From Sphingobium sp. D43FB (lineage in GTDB: Bacteria > Pseudomonadota > Alphaproteobacteria > Sphingomonadales > Sphingomonadaceae), in the NCBI RefSeq assembly GCF_002312805.1, contig NZ_NMUA01000017.1:1-64000 (forward strand): a DNA stretch of 64,000 nt, written 5' to 3'. Within the stretch, counting starts at the first letter, position 1. The number at the start of each line of letters is the position of its first letter. Below the pieces are notes generated by a model. It was not told the DNA's origin, made no database searches, and worked only from the letters and a program-made list of their open reading frames with translations. Positions 9,188-19,302 of this stretch are shown here, one piece after another. Made by a program: the position numbers and the translations under genes.

Positions 9188-11347
9188 TCACATATCCAGT
9201 TCGAACATCAGCGTGGCGAAAGGCGGCAGGGTGATGTTCGCCCAGCCCGTCTCATCCGCCATCACCATCCCCATATTCCCTGCGCCGCTACCGCCATAGT
9301 CGGCCGCATCGCTGTTCAATATCTCGCGCCAGCGCCCACCCGAAGGCAGCCGCATGCGATAACCATGGCGCAGCACAGGGGTAAAATGGCTGATAACGAC
9401 AATTGGTTTCGCGCCAGGGGCCCCTCGCTGCCAGGCGAACACGCTATCGGCCGCGCCGTCGACCAGCACCCATTCGAAACCTTCCGGCTCGCAATCGCGG
9501 GCATGAAGCGCCGGGCGGCTGCGATAGAGGCGGTTGAGGTCACCCACCAGATGCTGCACCCCCAGATGCGCGGCATGGTCGAGCAGATGCCAGTCGAGCG
9601 CCCGCTCCTCGCTCCATTCGCCGCGCTGGGCGAATTCCTGCCCCATGAACAGCAGCTTCTTGCCGGGATAACCCCACATCAGGCCATAATAGGCCCGCAG
9701 CGTCGCGAACTTCTGCCAATCGTCGCCCGCCATCTTGTGCAGCAGCGATGATTTGCCATGCACCACCTCGTCATGGCTCAGCGCCAGCACGAAATTCTCG
9801 GCAAAGGCGTACATGAGGCCGAAGGTGATGTCGTCATGATGATGGGCGCGATGCACCGGCTCGCGCTGCAGATAGCGCAGCGTGTCGTTCATGAAGCCCA
9901 TATTCCATTTGAAACCGAAACCCAGCCCGCCGCTCTCCACCGGATGCGACACATTGGGCCAGCTTGTCGATTCCTCGGCGATCGTCATGATGCCGGGATG
10001 CGCGCCATAGAGCGCCCGGTTCATCTCCTGCAGGAAAGCGACCGCCTCGACATTCTCGCGCCCGCCATGGTCGTTGGGTATCCATTCGCCCGGCTCGCGC
10101 GAATAATCGAGATAGAGCATCGACGCGACCGCATCGACGCGCAGCCCGTCGACATGATAGCGCTCGGCCCAGAACAGCGCATTATTGACCAGGAACTGCG
10201 CGACCTCGCGCCGCCCGAAATTATAGATGGCGGTATTCCAGTCGGGGTGGAATCCCTTTTTCGGATCGGCATGTTCGTACAGCGCCGTGCCGTCGAAATG
10301 CGCCAGCCCATGTTCGTCGGTTGGAAAATGCGCTGGCACCCAATCGAGGATGACGCCGACCCCGGCCCGGTGCGCGCCATCCACGAAGCGCGCGAAACCA
10401 GCCGGATCGCCAAAGCGCGCCGTCGGCGCGTACAGGCCCAGCGTCTGATAGCCCCAGCTTGGATCATAGGGATATTCGCTGATCGGCAGAAATTCGATAT
10501 GGGTAAAGCCCATGCCCACGACATAGGGGATGAGCCGCCGCGCCATCTCGTCCCAGTCGAGGAAGCCGCCATCATCAGCCTTTTGCCACGACCCGGCATG
10601 AACCTCGTAGATAGAGATCGGCTCGCGCCGCGCATCGGCCTTTTGCCAATAGTCGCGATGGCGTGCGTCGCCCCAAACATGGTCGAGCGGCCCAGCGACG
10701 ATCGAGGCGGTGGAAGGCCGCAATTCGCTCTTATAGGCGAACGGATCAGCCTTGAGCGGCAGCGTCACGCCATCCGCGCCGACAATCTCAAATTTATAAG
10801 GTGCGCCCGGTTCGATCGCGGGCAGGAAGATTTCCCACACCCCGCTATCGACGCGATGGCGCATCGCGCCCCGGCGGCCATCCCACTGATTGAAATCGCC
10901 GACCACCGACACGCGCCGGGCATTGGGTGCCCACACGGCAAAATGCACGCCCGCCACCCCTTCATGGGTCATGACATGCGCACCCATCTTGTCGAACAAT
11001 CGGGCGTGGGCACCCTCGGCCAGGAAATGATCATCCATCGGCCCCAGCACTGGCCCGAACCCATAAGGATCGATCAGCGCGTAATCGCTGCCATCGGCAT
11101 AACGCGCGACGTAGCGCAGCGGCTGCCGCTTGCGAAGGGCGACCTTGCCATGAAACAGCCCGGCCGGGTGCAGCGCGGTGAGGTCGCCCACGGCCTTGCC
11201 GTCCAGCGTCTGCGCAACGACGGATAGGGCTCCAGGCAACAGGACGCAGGCGGTAAAGCCGGTGTCGGCAGGATGAACGCCAAACGTGGCGAAGGGATCG
11301 TCATCGCGGCCTTCGACCAGCCGGTCGATCTGCTCGCCTGTCAGCAC
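9188..11347 (-). CDS. glgB: 1,4-alpha-glucan branching enzyme
   Basis: GH13 branching enzyme of 719 residues. It introduces alpha-1,6 branches by intrachain transfer. It has a GlgB N-terminal domain, then CBM48 ([19 protein letters not shown]), then a TIM barrel with [10 protein letters not shown], the nucleophile block [21 protein letters not shown] and [10 protein letters not shown], then a C-terminal all-beta domain. No ATG gives a sensible N-terminus. I chose the GTG at 11347 ([13 protein letters not shown]), 25 bp after the glgP stop with AGGA just upstream; the weak ribosome site leaves this start less certain than the gene. Confidence 0.93.
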   Translation of the reverse strand: MLTGEQIDRLVEGRDDDPFATFGVHPADTGFTACVLLPGALSVVAQTLDGKAVGDLTALHPAGLFHGKVALRKRQPLRYVARYADGSDYALIDPYGFGPVLGPMDDHFLAEGAHARLFDKMGAHVMTHEGVAGVHFAVWAPNARRVSVVGDFNQWDGRRGAMRHRVDSGVWEIFLPAIEPGAPYKFEIVGADGVTLPLKADPFAYKSELRPSTASIVAGPLDHVWGDARHRDYWQKADARREPISIYEVHAGSWQKADDGGFLDWDEMARRLIPYVVGMGFTHIEFLPISEYPYDPSWGYQTLGLYAPTARFGDPAGFARFVDGAHRAGVGVILDWVPAHFPTDEHGLAHFDGTALYEHADPKKGFHPDWNTAIYNFGRREVAQFLVNNALFWAERYHVDGLRVDAVASMLYLDYSREPGEWIPNDHGGRENVEAVAFLQEMNRALYGAHPGIMTIAEESTSWPNVSHPVESGGLGFGFKWNMGFMNDTLRYLQREPVHRAHHHDDITFGLMYAFAENFVLALSHDEVVHGKSSLLHKMAGDDWQKFATLRAYYGLMWGYPGKKLLFMGQEFAQRGEWSEERALDWHLLDHAAHLGVQHLVGDLNRLYRSRPALHARDCEPEGFEWVLVDGAADSVFAWQRGAPGAKPIVVISHFTPVLRHGYRMRLPSGGRWREILNSDAADYGGSGAGNMGMVMADETGWANITLPPFATLMFELDM

Positions 11348-11372
11348 GATCCTGTCACCCAGCCTCCCATCC

Positions 11373-13838
11373 TCAGCCGATCTTCCAGATGTCCCGCGCA
11401 TATTCGCGGATGGTTCGATCGGACGAGAACCATCCCATGCGCGCGACATTGTGGATCGCCATCTTTGCCCACAAGGCCTCGTCCGTCCAGAGCTTATCGA
11501 CATGCCGTTGCGCGGCCGAATAGCTGTCGAAATCGGCCGCGAGCATGAACCAGTCATTGTCGTAAATGCCCTGGATCAGTCCCTTGTACCGATCTGGGTC
11601 GTCAGGCGAAAAGACGCCGCTGGCGATCGCATGCAGCGCCTGGGCAAGTTCCCGGCTCTTGCCGATGACGTCCATCGGCACATAACCCTTGGCGCGGCGG
11701 TCATTCACCTCCTGCGCGGTCAGGCCGAAGATGATGATATTGTCGGCGCCAACATGATCGCGCATTTCGACATTCGCGCCATCCAGCGTGCCGATCGTCA
11801 GCGCGCCATTGACCGCGAACTTCATATTGCCCGTGCCCGACGCTTCCATGCCCGCCGTCGAAATCTGTTCGGACAGGTCAGCAGCCGGGATCATCATCTC
11901 GGCCATCGAGACATTGTAATTCGGCACGAACTGCACCTTGAGCAATCCTTGCACCGCCGGATCATGATTGACCACGCGCGCGACATCGCCCGCCAGTTTG
12001 ATGATCAGCTTGGCATTATGATAGCTCGACGCCGCCTTGCCGCCGAACAGCTTGACGCGCGGCACCCAGTTGCGTTCGGGGTGCGAACGGATCTGGTCAT
12101 AGAGCGACACCGCCTCGATGATGTTGAGCAATTGCCGCTTATATTCATGGATGCGCTTGATCTGGATGTCGAACATCGCCGACGGGTCGATCCGCGCATT
12201 CAACCGCTTGCGCAAAAGGTCCGACAGCGCCGCCTTGTTCGCGCGCTTCACCGCGATGAATTTCTCCTGAAACGCCGTGTCATCGGCAAAGGCGTCCAGG
12301 TCACGCAGCGCTTCGGCATCGTCCAGAAACGCCTCGCCGATCGCCTCGCGAATAAGGCCGGTCAGTCCCGGATTGCACTGCATCAGCCAGCGGCGATAGG
12401 TCACGCCATTGGTCTTGTTGTTGATGCGGGTCGGATAGAGATTGTGCAGGTCGGCAAAGACCGTGACCTTCATCAGGTCGGTGTGCAGCGCCGATACGCC
12501 ATTGACGCTATGCGATCCAGCGAAAGCCAGATTGCCCATCCGCACACGCCGGTCGCCACCTTCGTCGATCAGCGAGATCGCCCCGATCGCCGCGTCATCG
12601 AACTGCCCGGCCCGCCGCGCCTCGGCCAGCAGGCGGCTGTTGACCGCATAGACGATCTGCATATGCCGGGGCAGCAGCCGCTCGAACAGCGGCACCGGCC
12701 AGCTTTCCAGCGCTTCGGGCAGCAGGGTATGGTTGGTATAGCTGAACGTCCGCCGGGTAATGTCCCACGCCTCGTCGAAATCGAAGCCATGATCGTCCAG
12801 CAATATCCGCATCAATTCCGCCACCGCGACCGCCGGATGCGTGTCATTGAGCTGGATCGCCGCCTTGTCGGGCAGGGTCGCGATGGTACCGAAATATTGG
12901 ATATGCCGCCGGACGATGTCCTGCAGCGAGGCGGAGGAGAAGAAATATTCCTGCCGCAACCGCAATTCCTGGCCAGCGGCCGAGCTGTCGGCGGGGTACA
13001 ACACCCGCGTCAGCGCCTCGGCCCGATTGCTTTCGGACAGTGCGCCGACATGGTCGCCGGCATTGAACTTGTCGAGCAGGATCGGGTCGATCGGCTGCGC
13101 TTCCCATAGGCGCAACGTATTGACCCGCTTGCCGCGCCAGCCCGCGATCGGCGTGTCATAGGGGGTGGCGATGACCCGCTCGCTGGGCTTCCAGTGCATC
13201 TGGTGCGGCCCGCTATCCTCGCCCTCGGCCGGATCGACCAGCCCGCCAAAGCCGACCTCATAGCTCGCCTCGCGCCGCTCGAACTCCCACGGATTGCCAT
13301 GCGCCAGCCAATTTTCGGGCAGCTCGACCTGCCAGCCGTCCGAAATCTCCTGCCGGAACATGCCGTTCACATAGCGGATGCCATAGCCATAGGCGGGCAC
13401 GTCCACCGTCGCCATGCTCTCCATGAAGCAGGCCGCCAACCGCCCCAGACCGCCATTGCCCAGCGCCGCGTCCGGTTCCAGCGCTGCGATGATGTCGATA
13501 TCGACGCCCAGCGAGGCCAGCGCCGCCTGCATGTCGTCCAGCATTTCCATGTTGGACGCCGCATCGCGCATCAACCGCCCGATCAGGAATTCGAGACTGA
13601 GATAATAGACCCGCCGCCCTTCTTCCTCATAGGTTTTCTGGGTCGATGTGATCCAGGCGTCGATCACCCGGTCGCGGATCGAGAGAATGACGGCGTGCAG
13701 CCAGTCATGCGGCTTGGCGGCAGCGGCATTCTTGCCGATGCGATAAGTCAGCCGCTCGACAATCTCATGCGCCAGGATTTCCGGGTCCATCCGCCGCGGC
13801 GCGGGTTTGGGAAGTTTGGTCTGGCCCTTGAGGTTCAT
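11373..13838 (-). CDS. glgP: Glycogen/starch phosphorylase
   Basis: PLP-dependent alpha-glucan phosphorylase (GT35) of 821 residues. It releases glucose-1-phosphate from the non-reducing ends of glycogen. Visible are the YYLSLEFLIGR and ALGNGGLGRLAACFMES blocks and the PLP-Lys region EASGTGNMKFAVNGALTIGT. The start at 13838 follows a GGGGGA ribosome site; the frame is open a further 28 codons without family resemblance. It is first in the glg operon, so synthesis and breakdown enzymes share one transcript. In the 113-bp gap upstream only a weak promoter (TTGGCG, 18 bp, CATCAT) can be suggested. Confidence 0.96.
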   Translation of the reverse strand: MNLKGQTKLPKPAPRRMDPEILAHEIVERLTYRIGKNAAAAKPHDWLHAVILSIRDRVIDAWITSTQKTYEEEGRRVYYLSLEFLIGRLMRDAASNMEMLDDMQAALASLGVDIDIIAALEPDAALGNGGLGRLAACFMESMATVDVPAYGYGIRYVNGMFRQEISDGWQVELPENWLAHGNPWEFERREASYEVGFGGLVDPAEGEDSGPHQMHWKPSERVIATPYDTPIAGWRGKRVNTLRLWEAQPIDPILLDKFNAGDHVGALSESNRAEALTRVLYPADSSAAGQELRLRQEYFFSSASLQDIVRRHIQYFGTIATLPDKAAIQLNDTHPAVAVAELMRILLDDHGFDFDEAWDITRRTFSYTNHTLLPEALESWPVPLFERLLPRHMQIVYAVNSRLLAEARRAGQFDDAAIGAISLIDEGGDRRVRMGNLAFAGSHSVNGVSALHTDLMKVTVFADLHNLYPTRINNKTNGVTYRRWLMQCNPGLTGLIREAIGEAFLDDAEALRDLDAFADDTAFQEKFIAVKRANKAALSDLLRKRLNARIDPSAMFDIQIKRIHEYKRQLLNIIEAVSLYDQIRSHPERNWVPRVKLFGGKAASSYHNAKLIIKLAGDVARVVNHDPAVQGLLKVQFVPNYNVSMAEMMIPAADLSEQISTAGMEASGTGNMKFAVNGALTIGTLDGANVEMRDHVGADNIIIFGLTAQEVNDRRAKGYVPMDVIGKSRELAQALHAIASGVFSPDDPDRYKGLIQGIYDNDWFMLAADFDSYSAAQRHVDKLWTDEALWAKMAIHNVARMGWFSSDRTIREYARDIWKIG

Positions 13839-13951
13839 GGCACACGGTCCCCCTGTCTGATCGGCAGGGATGATGGCACAGCCGACAAGCCCGCGCCAAC
13901 GCCAAATTTTGCAGCGCAGCAATTATTTCGGCTGTTTCGCGGGACTTGGAC

Positions 13952-15145
13952 CTACCCCCTGCGCACCAGCGCCTCTGCCACCCCAGCGCGCAATTGCGCG
14001 CGCACGGGATAGGCGCTCGACGGCAGCAATTGGGTCATGAATATCCCGATCAACCGCTCGACTGGATCGACCCAGAAATAGGTCGAAAACACCCCGCCCC
14101 AATAATATTCGCCGCGCTCTAACCCCATGGCAAAGCCGAGGCCAAACCCGACATCCTGATAGTCCGCCTCGCTGAACATCGCGCTCGACAGGCTGGCAAG
14201 GTCGCCGCCGCCGGGCAGTTGGTTGGACCGCATCTGCGCCACCGTATCGGCCCGCAGCAGCCGCACCCCGTCCAGTTCGCCCCCGCGCAGCAGCATCCGT
14301 GCGAAGCGATGATAGTCGGCCACCCCCGACACCAGCCCGCCGCCGCCCGACAGGAAGCGCCCCTGCCGTCGCCATCCGCTCCGCGCACCCAGATCGGCAA
14401 CCTGCCGCTCGCCCTTCTCGTCCAGCCGCCAGGCATCAGTCATGCGATCCGCCTTGGCATCGGGCAGTGCGAAAGTCGTATCGACCATGCCCAGCGGCGC
14501 GAAGATGCGCTCGCGAAACACGCTTTCCAGGTCGCGCCCCTCCAGCCGTTCGATCACGACACCCAGCACATCGGTCGCCACCGAATAATTCCACCGTTCG
14601 CCCGGCGAAAATTCCAGCGGCAGGCTTGCAAGGTCAGCGATGAACTGGTCCGACGTGCGCGGCTGCTGAAATTCGTCCAGCCCCAGCTTGCGATAGCGCG
14701 CATCGATCGACGTCTGCCGCTGCAACCCATAGGTCAGCCCCGACGTATGGCGCAGCAGGTCGATCATCAGCATCGGCCGCTTCAACCGCGCGCGATTGGC
14801 GCGCCCGACGCGCAGGTCCACAAATTCGGGGATCACATCGACAACCGGCGTATCGAGCGCCACCTTGCCCCACTCCACCAGCATCATGAAGGCGACCGAT
14901 GTCACCGGCTTGGTCATCGACGCGATGCGATAGAGGGCATCGGCCGACAGCGATTCCCCGCTCGCCCGCGCCGCCCCGCGCGCCCACGACACCACAGGCT
15001 GCTCGTCGCGCGACACCAATAATTGCATATGCGGCAAGCGGCCGCTGGCCAGATAGGTGCGGTCGAGAAAGTCCACCAGCGCGTCCAGCCGGTCAGGGTC
15101 CATCCCCGCCGCCTGTGCCGCCACCCTGTCCACGCCGTTCGTCAT
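13952..15145 (-). CDS. Serine hydrolase, class C beta-lactamase/esterase family
   Basis: A 397-residue protein of the beta-lactamase/PBP4*/esterase superfamily. The nucleophile motif SMTK is at residues 76-79 and the Tyr motif YSV is near residue 190, with HTSGLTYG between them. Substrates in this family range from peptides to esters and cannot be read from sequence. There is no clear signal peptide, so it may be cytoplasmic. The start at 15145 (MTNGVDR) was preferred because the longer open frame upstream runs antisense to the sigma factor gene. It lies upstream of glgP in the same direction. Confidence 0.85.
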   Translation of the reverse strand: MTNGVDRVAAQAAGMDPDRLDALVDFLDRTYLASGRLPHMQLLVSRDEQPVVSWARGAARASGESLSADALYRIASMTKPVTSVAFMMLVEWGKVALDTPVVDVIPEFVDLRVGRANRARLKRPMLMIDLLRHTSGLTYGLQRQTSIDARYRKLGLDEFQQPRTSDQFIADLASLPLEFSPGERWNYSVATDVLGVVIERLEGRDLESVFRERIFAPLGMVDTTFALPDAKADRMTDAWRLDEKGERQVADLGARSGWRRQGRFLSGGGGLVSGVADYHRFARMLLRGGELDGVRLLRADTVAQMRSNQLPGGGDLASLSSAMFSEADYQDVGFGLGFAMGLERGEYYWGGVFSTYFWVDPVERLIGIFMTQLLPSSAYPVRAQLRAGVAEALVRRG

Positions 15146-15292
15146 GCCTGCGCCGCTCCGATGCTTGTCTGGCTCCGCGCTAAAGCAGCGACGCGCGCAG
15201 GACAACAGCTTGGCGATTGCCAAGGGACCACCCCGCCCTCTATGGCAGGCTATCCGAACGGCAAGCAATTTCAGCACTGGACCCCGACAGGC

Positions 15293-15805
15293 ATGGCCAC
15301 TGGCCTTTCCGCGATCTTCATGGCCAACCGCGCGGCCCTGCTGCGCTTCCTGCGCGCACGCGGCGCGGGCGAGAATGCCGAAGATCTCTTGCAGGATATG
15401 TGGATGAAGCTGGAGGCCAAGGATCTTGGCCCCGTCTCCGACCCCGTGCCCTATCTCTATCGCATGGCCAACAACCTCATGCTCGACCGCTATCGCTCGG
15501 CGATCCGGCGCGAACGGCGCGAGCAGGACTGGGCCGAAGGCGCTGGCGGCGTCATGGCCGACCCGACCGACGATGTGCCGGTGGACGAGCGGATGATCCT
15601 TGCCCAGCGGCTGGACGAGGCGCGCGCCGTCCTGCGCGACCTTGGCCCGCGCGTCGAACTCATCTTCCGCCGCTTCCGCATCGAAGGCGTGGGGCAAAAG
15701 GTCATTGCCGAGGAATTGGGGGTCAGCCTGACGACGGTGGAGAAGGACTTGCAAAAGGCCTATCGCGCCATGCTGACGCTCAAGCAGAAACTGGATACGG
15801 AATGA
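15293..15805 (+). CDS. ECF sigma factor, FecI-like
   Basis: RNA polymerase sigma-70 family factor of about 170 residues. Region 2 is AEDLLQDMWMKLE through YLYRMANNLMLDRYRSA. Region 4 is FRIEGVGQKVIAEELGVSLTTVEKDLQKAYRAM. It precedes a FecR-type anti-sigma factor and an STN-domain receptor, the classic cell-surface signalling order. It would direct transcription of the receptor when its ligand binds. The start at 15293 gives the usual short N-terminus; an in-frame ATG at 15242 is possible but poorly supplied with a ribosome site. The 15146-15292 gap to the divergent hydrolase holds no other gene. Confidence 0.9.
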   Translation: MATGLSAIFMANRAALLRFLRARGAGENAEDLLQDMWMKLEAKDLGPVSDPVPYLYRMANNLMLDRYRSAIRRERREQDWAEGAGGVMADPTDDVPVDERMILAQRLDEARAVLRDLGPRVELIFRRFRIEGVGQKVIAEELGVSLTTVEKDLQKAYRAMLTLKQKLDTE

Positions 15806-15842
15806 TGGGGTCGGCGGCGTCAGTCTCTGTAAGGGGCAAAAA

Positions 15843-16790
15843 ATGAACAGGGCTGGAGCAATGACGAACGAGGAGGCAATGGCGTGGGTCATCCGCACGC
15901 GCGATCCCGCCTTTACCGACTGGGACGGCTTCACCGCCTGGTTGGAGCGCGATCCTGCTAACGCGCAGGCCTATGATGTGCTGATGGCGGCCGATGCCGA
16001 CCTTGATGCCATCATCCCGCCCGAACCCGTCGCCATGCCTGTCGCCGCCAATGATGTGGGCGTGCCGCAACGCCGTCCGCTCCGCTGGATCGGCGGCGGC
16101 GCGATCGCCGCCGCGCTGGTCGCGGCCGTGTCGGTCGGCATGATGAACCGAGCCGACATCTATACCGTCACCACCCGCCCCGGCGAAACGCGCAGCATCG
16201 CGCTGGACGATGGCACCCGCATCGAAGTCAATGGCGGCACCCGCCTGCGCCTCGACCGCAACGACACCCGCTTCGCCGCGCTCGACAGCGGCGAGGCTGC
16301 CTTCACCGTGCGCCACGATGCATCCGATCCGTTCCGCGTGACGGTGGGCGATGCCGTGTTCGAAGACGCCGGGACGGTGTTCAACATCGTTCACACCCCA
16401 GGCGCCGTCCGCATCGGCGTGTCGGAAGGCGAAGTCATCTACAATCCCGGCGCAGAGGCGATCAGCCTGCCCGCCGGGCGTGCCCTGGCCGACGATGCGC
16501 AAGGTTTGCGGGTGATGGATATTGCCCCGGCGGCCGTCGCCAGTTGGCGTCAGGGCCGCCTCGTCTACGCCAATGCCGCCGTCAGCGACATCAGCGACGA
16601 CATTGGCCGATCGCTCGGCATTGCGCTCCGCACCACGCCAGGCGCGCGCGCGATGCGCTTCACCGGCACGATCCGGCTGGATAAAGACCCGGCCCGATTC
16701 TTTGCCGGCGCCGCGCCGCTGATGGGCCTTTCCGCCGTGCGCCAGGGCGACACTTGGCTGCTGAAAGAAGGGGATGGGCCGCAAAGCTGA
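15843..16790 (+). CDS. FecR-family anti-sigma factor
   Basis: Inner-membrane sigma regulator of 315 residues. An N-terminal cytoplasmic DUF4880-type segment (AMAWVIRTRDPAFTDWDGF) binds the sigma factor. One transmembrane helix lies near residues 80-102 (WIGGGAIAAALVAAVSVGMM). The periplasmic FecR domain includes TRPGETRSIALDDGTRIEV and FRVTVGDAVFEDAGTVFNI. It passes the signal from the receptor STN domain to the sigma factor. AAGGGG precedes the start. Its 3' end overlaps the receptor start by 17 bp, so the two are co-translated. Confidence 0.93.
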   Translation: MNRAGAMTNEEAMAWVIRTRDPAFTDWDGFTAWLERDPANAQAYDVLMAADADLDAIIPPEPVAMPVAANDVGVPQRRPLRWIGGGAIAAALVAAVSVGMMNRADIYTVTTRPGETRSIALDDGTRIEVNGGTRLRLDRNDTRFAALDSGEAAFTVRHDASDPFRVTVGDAVFEDAGTVFNIVHTPGAVRIGVSEGEVIYNPGAEAISLPAGRALADDAQGLRVMDIAPAAVASWRQGRLVYANAAVSDISDDIGRSLGIALRTTPGARAMRFTGTIRLDKDPARFFAGAAPLMGLSAVRQGDTWLLKEGDGPQS

Positions 16791-19203
16791 CCTCTTCCTC
16801 GTCACCGCCCTTGCCATAACGAGCGCAGCGCCCGCGCATGGGGCGGATAGACAGACGATCAGCATCGCCCCTGGACGACTGGGCGAGGCGACGATCGCGC
16901 TCGCCCGTCAGACCAGGACCAGCATCGGCATGTCCGACCAGTCGCTCGCTGGCATCCGCACCCCCGCCGTCACCGGCAATCTCTCGGTCGAAGCCGCGCT
17001 AAAGCGGCTGCTCAAGGGCAGCGGCGCAACCGCGCGGCGCATCGATGGCGCGACATGGCGCATCGTCCGCACGCGCCCGGCGCCACCTGTGACCGCACCA
17101 GCGCCGATCCCCGCCGCCCCCGCCGAGGATCAGCCCGAAGCCCAGATCGTCGTCACCGCCTCGAAGCGCGAAACGCCCCTGCCCCGCTATGCCGGCATGG
17201 TCGAAGCGCTCGACAGCCGCGCCTTTTCCAGCGGCGAAGCGGCAGGCGGCACGGCCACCTTGCTGGCGCGGGTCGCTAGTCTGAGTTCCACCCATGCCGG
17301 TGCGGGCCGCAACAAGCTGTTCATCCGCGCCATCGCCGATTCCGGCGTCGCCGGGCCGACCCAGGCCACCACCGGCCAATATCTGGGCGACATGCGGTTA
17401 AACTATGCCGCACCCGACCCCGACCTCAAACTTTATGATGTCGGCCGAGTCGAAGTGCTGGAAGGGCCGCAGGGCACGCTCTATGGCGCGGGATCGCTGG
17501 GCGGCATCATCCGCATCATGCCCAACGCCCCCAATCTGGGCGAAATGGGCGGGCAAGTATCGGCGGGGCTTTCCGCGACCCAGCATGGCGATCCTGGCGG
17601 CGATCTGTCGGCAACGCTCAACCTGCCGATCGTCGCGGAAAAACTCGCGCTGCGGGTCGTGGGCTATGGCGTGCAGGACGGCGGCTATATCGACGACGTC
17701 AATCGCGGGAAGGATGACGTCAACCGCACCCGCACCTGGGGCGGCCGCGCCGCGCTGCGCTTTGCCCCCGACGATGACTGGACGATCGATCTCAATGGCG
17801 TCTACCAGCAGATAGAGGGCGATGACGCGCAATATGCGACCCGCTCGGTCGGCCGACTGGAACGCGCCTCCGCCGTCGCCCAACCCTATCGATCCGACTA
17901 TCTGCTCGGCAATGTCCGCCTCGAGAAACAGTGGGACAGTTTGCGCTTCGTCTCGTCCACCGGCTTCGTGCGGCACGACCTGTCCGAAAGCTATGACGCG
18001 ACCCAGCCCGGCGGCCCGCCAGCGCTGTTCCGCCAGCGCAATGAAGTCGACATTTTCTCCACCGAAAACCGGCTGGTCCGCGATCTCGACAATGGGCTGG
18101 GCTGGATATTGGGCGGCTCCTACCTGCAAAGCACGTCGAAAATCTATCGCTCGCTGACCGGCTTTGGCGCCGCCCTGATCCAGCCGGAGGTGCTACCCGG
18201 CGTACCCGTTTTCGGCCGGGGCCAACCAGCGGCGGCGACGGGCGTGCGCAACAGCGTGAAGGAAGCGACGCTGTTCGGCGAAGCCTCCTTCGAACCGGTC
18301 CGGGGACTGATCGCCACCTTCGGCGGCCGCCTGACCAACAGCCGCTTGTCCGGCGAAGCGCTTGATCCTGTCGCCGCCCTCTCCTCGGCGGACCTTGCAC
18401 GGGCAGAAGCACAGGCCGATCGCAGCGAGACGATCTTCCTACCCTCCGCCTCCTTGCTCACCGACGCGATTCCCAACGTCACTCTATACGCCCGCTTTCA
18501 GCAGGGCTTTCGCCCCGGCGGCCTCGCCGTCGATGATCAGCGGGTGCGGCGTTTCCAGAATGACCGCATATCGACCATCGAAAGCGGCTTTCGCATGGGC
18601 CTGCCCGGCCGCGACACGATCGCGCTCAGCGCCAACATTGCCTATACCGACTGGCGCGATATCCAGGCCGACGTCACCGACCGGATCGGCCTGCCGACCA
18701 CGGCCAATATCGGCGATGGGCGCATCTATACGCTCGAAGGGCGCATCGTTGCCCGCGCCACCCCGCGCCTGACGCTGGACGGCAGCATCATCTATAATGA
18801 TAGCCGCCTGACCCGGCAGGCAGCCTTCATTCGGGCGCTGTCCTATGATGACCAATCGCTGGCCGTGCCCAATGTCGCCAATCTAGGCGGACGGCTCGCC
18901 TTCGACTATCGCGCGCCGCTGAGCGACCGGATGAATCTCCATCTTACAGGGTCCGCCCGCTATGTCGGCAAATCGCGGCTGGGCGTCGGGCCAATACTGG
19001 GCCAGACTCAGGGCGATTATGTCGATACCAGCCTTTCGGCCAGCGTGACGCGCGGGCCGGTGCAATATTCGCTATCGCTCACCAACCTGTTCGACAGCGA
19101 CGGCAACCGCTTCTCGCTCGGCACGCCGTTCGACCTCAATACCGACTATTATACGCCGCTGCGCCCACGCACGCTGCGCATCGGCGTCGATTTCGCTTTC
19201 TGA
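16774..19203 (+). CDS. TonB-dependent receptor with STN signalling domain
   Basis: Outer-membrane receptor-transducer of 809 residues. A signal peptide ends near AHGA. An STN domain covers roughly residues 30-95 (SIAPGRLGEATIALARQTRT). A proline-rich linker leads to the TonB box (QIVVTASKR). The plug carries VEVLEGPQGTLYGAGSLGG, and the barrel ends in F. The STN domain plus adjacent sigma and FecR genes identify it as a transducing receptor that turns on its own expression. The barrel resembles the FyuA/siderophore-like group; the ligand is probably an iron chelate but is not proven. Only weak start signals are visible inside the fecR overlap. Confidence 0.93.
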   Translation: MGRKADLFLVTALAITSAAPAHGADRQTISIAPGRLGEATIALARQTRTSIGMSDQSLAGIRTPAVTGNLSVEAALKRLLKGSGATARRIDGATWRIVRTRPAPPVTAPAPIPAAPAEDQPEAQIVVTASKRETPLPRYAGMVEALDSRAFSSGEAAGGTATLLARVASLSSTHAGAGRNKLFIRAIADSGVAGPTQATTGQYLGDMRLNYAAPDPDLKLYDVGRVEVLEGPQGTLYGAGSLGGIIRIMPNAPNLGEMGGQVSAGLSATQHGDPGGDLSATLNLPIVAEKLALRVVGYGVQDGGYIDDVNRGKDDVNRTRTWGGRAALRFAPDDDWTIDLNGVYQQIEGDDAQYATRSVGRLERASAVAQPYRSDYLLGNVRLEKQWDSLRFVSSTGFVRHDLSESYDATQPGGPPALFRQRNEVDIFSTENRLVRDLDNGLGWILGGSYLQSTSKIYRSLTGFGAALIQPEVLPGVPVFGRGQPAAATGVRNSVKEATLFGEASFEPVRGLIATFGGRLTNSRLSGEALDPVAALSSADLARAEAQADRSETIFLPSASLLTDAIPNVTLYARFQQGFRPGGLAVDDQRVRRFQNDRISTIESGFRMGLPGRDTIALSANIAYTDWRDIQADVTDRIGLPTTANIGDGRIYTLEGRIVARATPRLTLDGSIIYNDSRLTRQAAFIRALSYDDQSLAVPNVANLGGRLAFDYRAPLSDRMNLHLTGSARYVGKSRLGVGPILGQTQGDYVDTSLSASVTRGPVQYSLSLTNLFDSDGNRFSLGTPFDLNTDYYTPLRPRTLRIGVDFAF

Positions 19204-19302
19204 ACATCCATTCATCGCAAAACGGCACGGAAAACCAAGTTCGGCATCGTCCCTCCCGCACGCGCGCACAGAATATCAAGCGCGGCACGCAGAGGAGACT
19301 AT

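Noticed and set aside
6368..13109. Long plus-strand frames over glgA and glgP (6368-8236 and 11286-13109)
   Set aside because: They are the mirror of strongly conserved glg genes. Their proteins are Arg/His/Gln-rich without domains.
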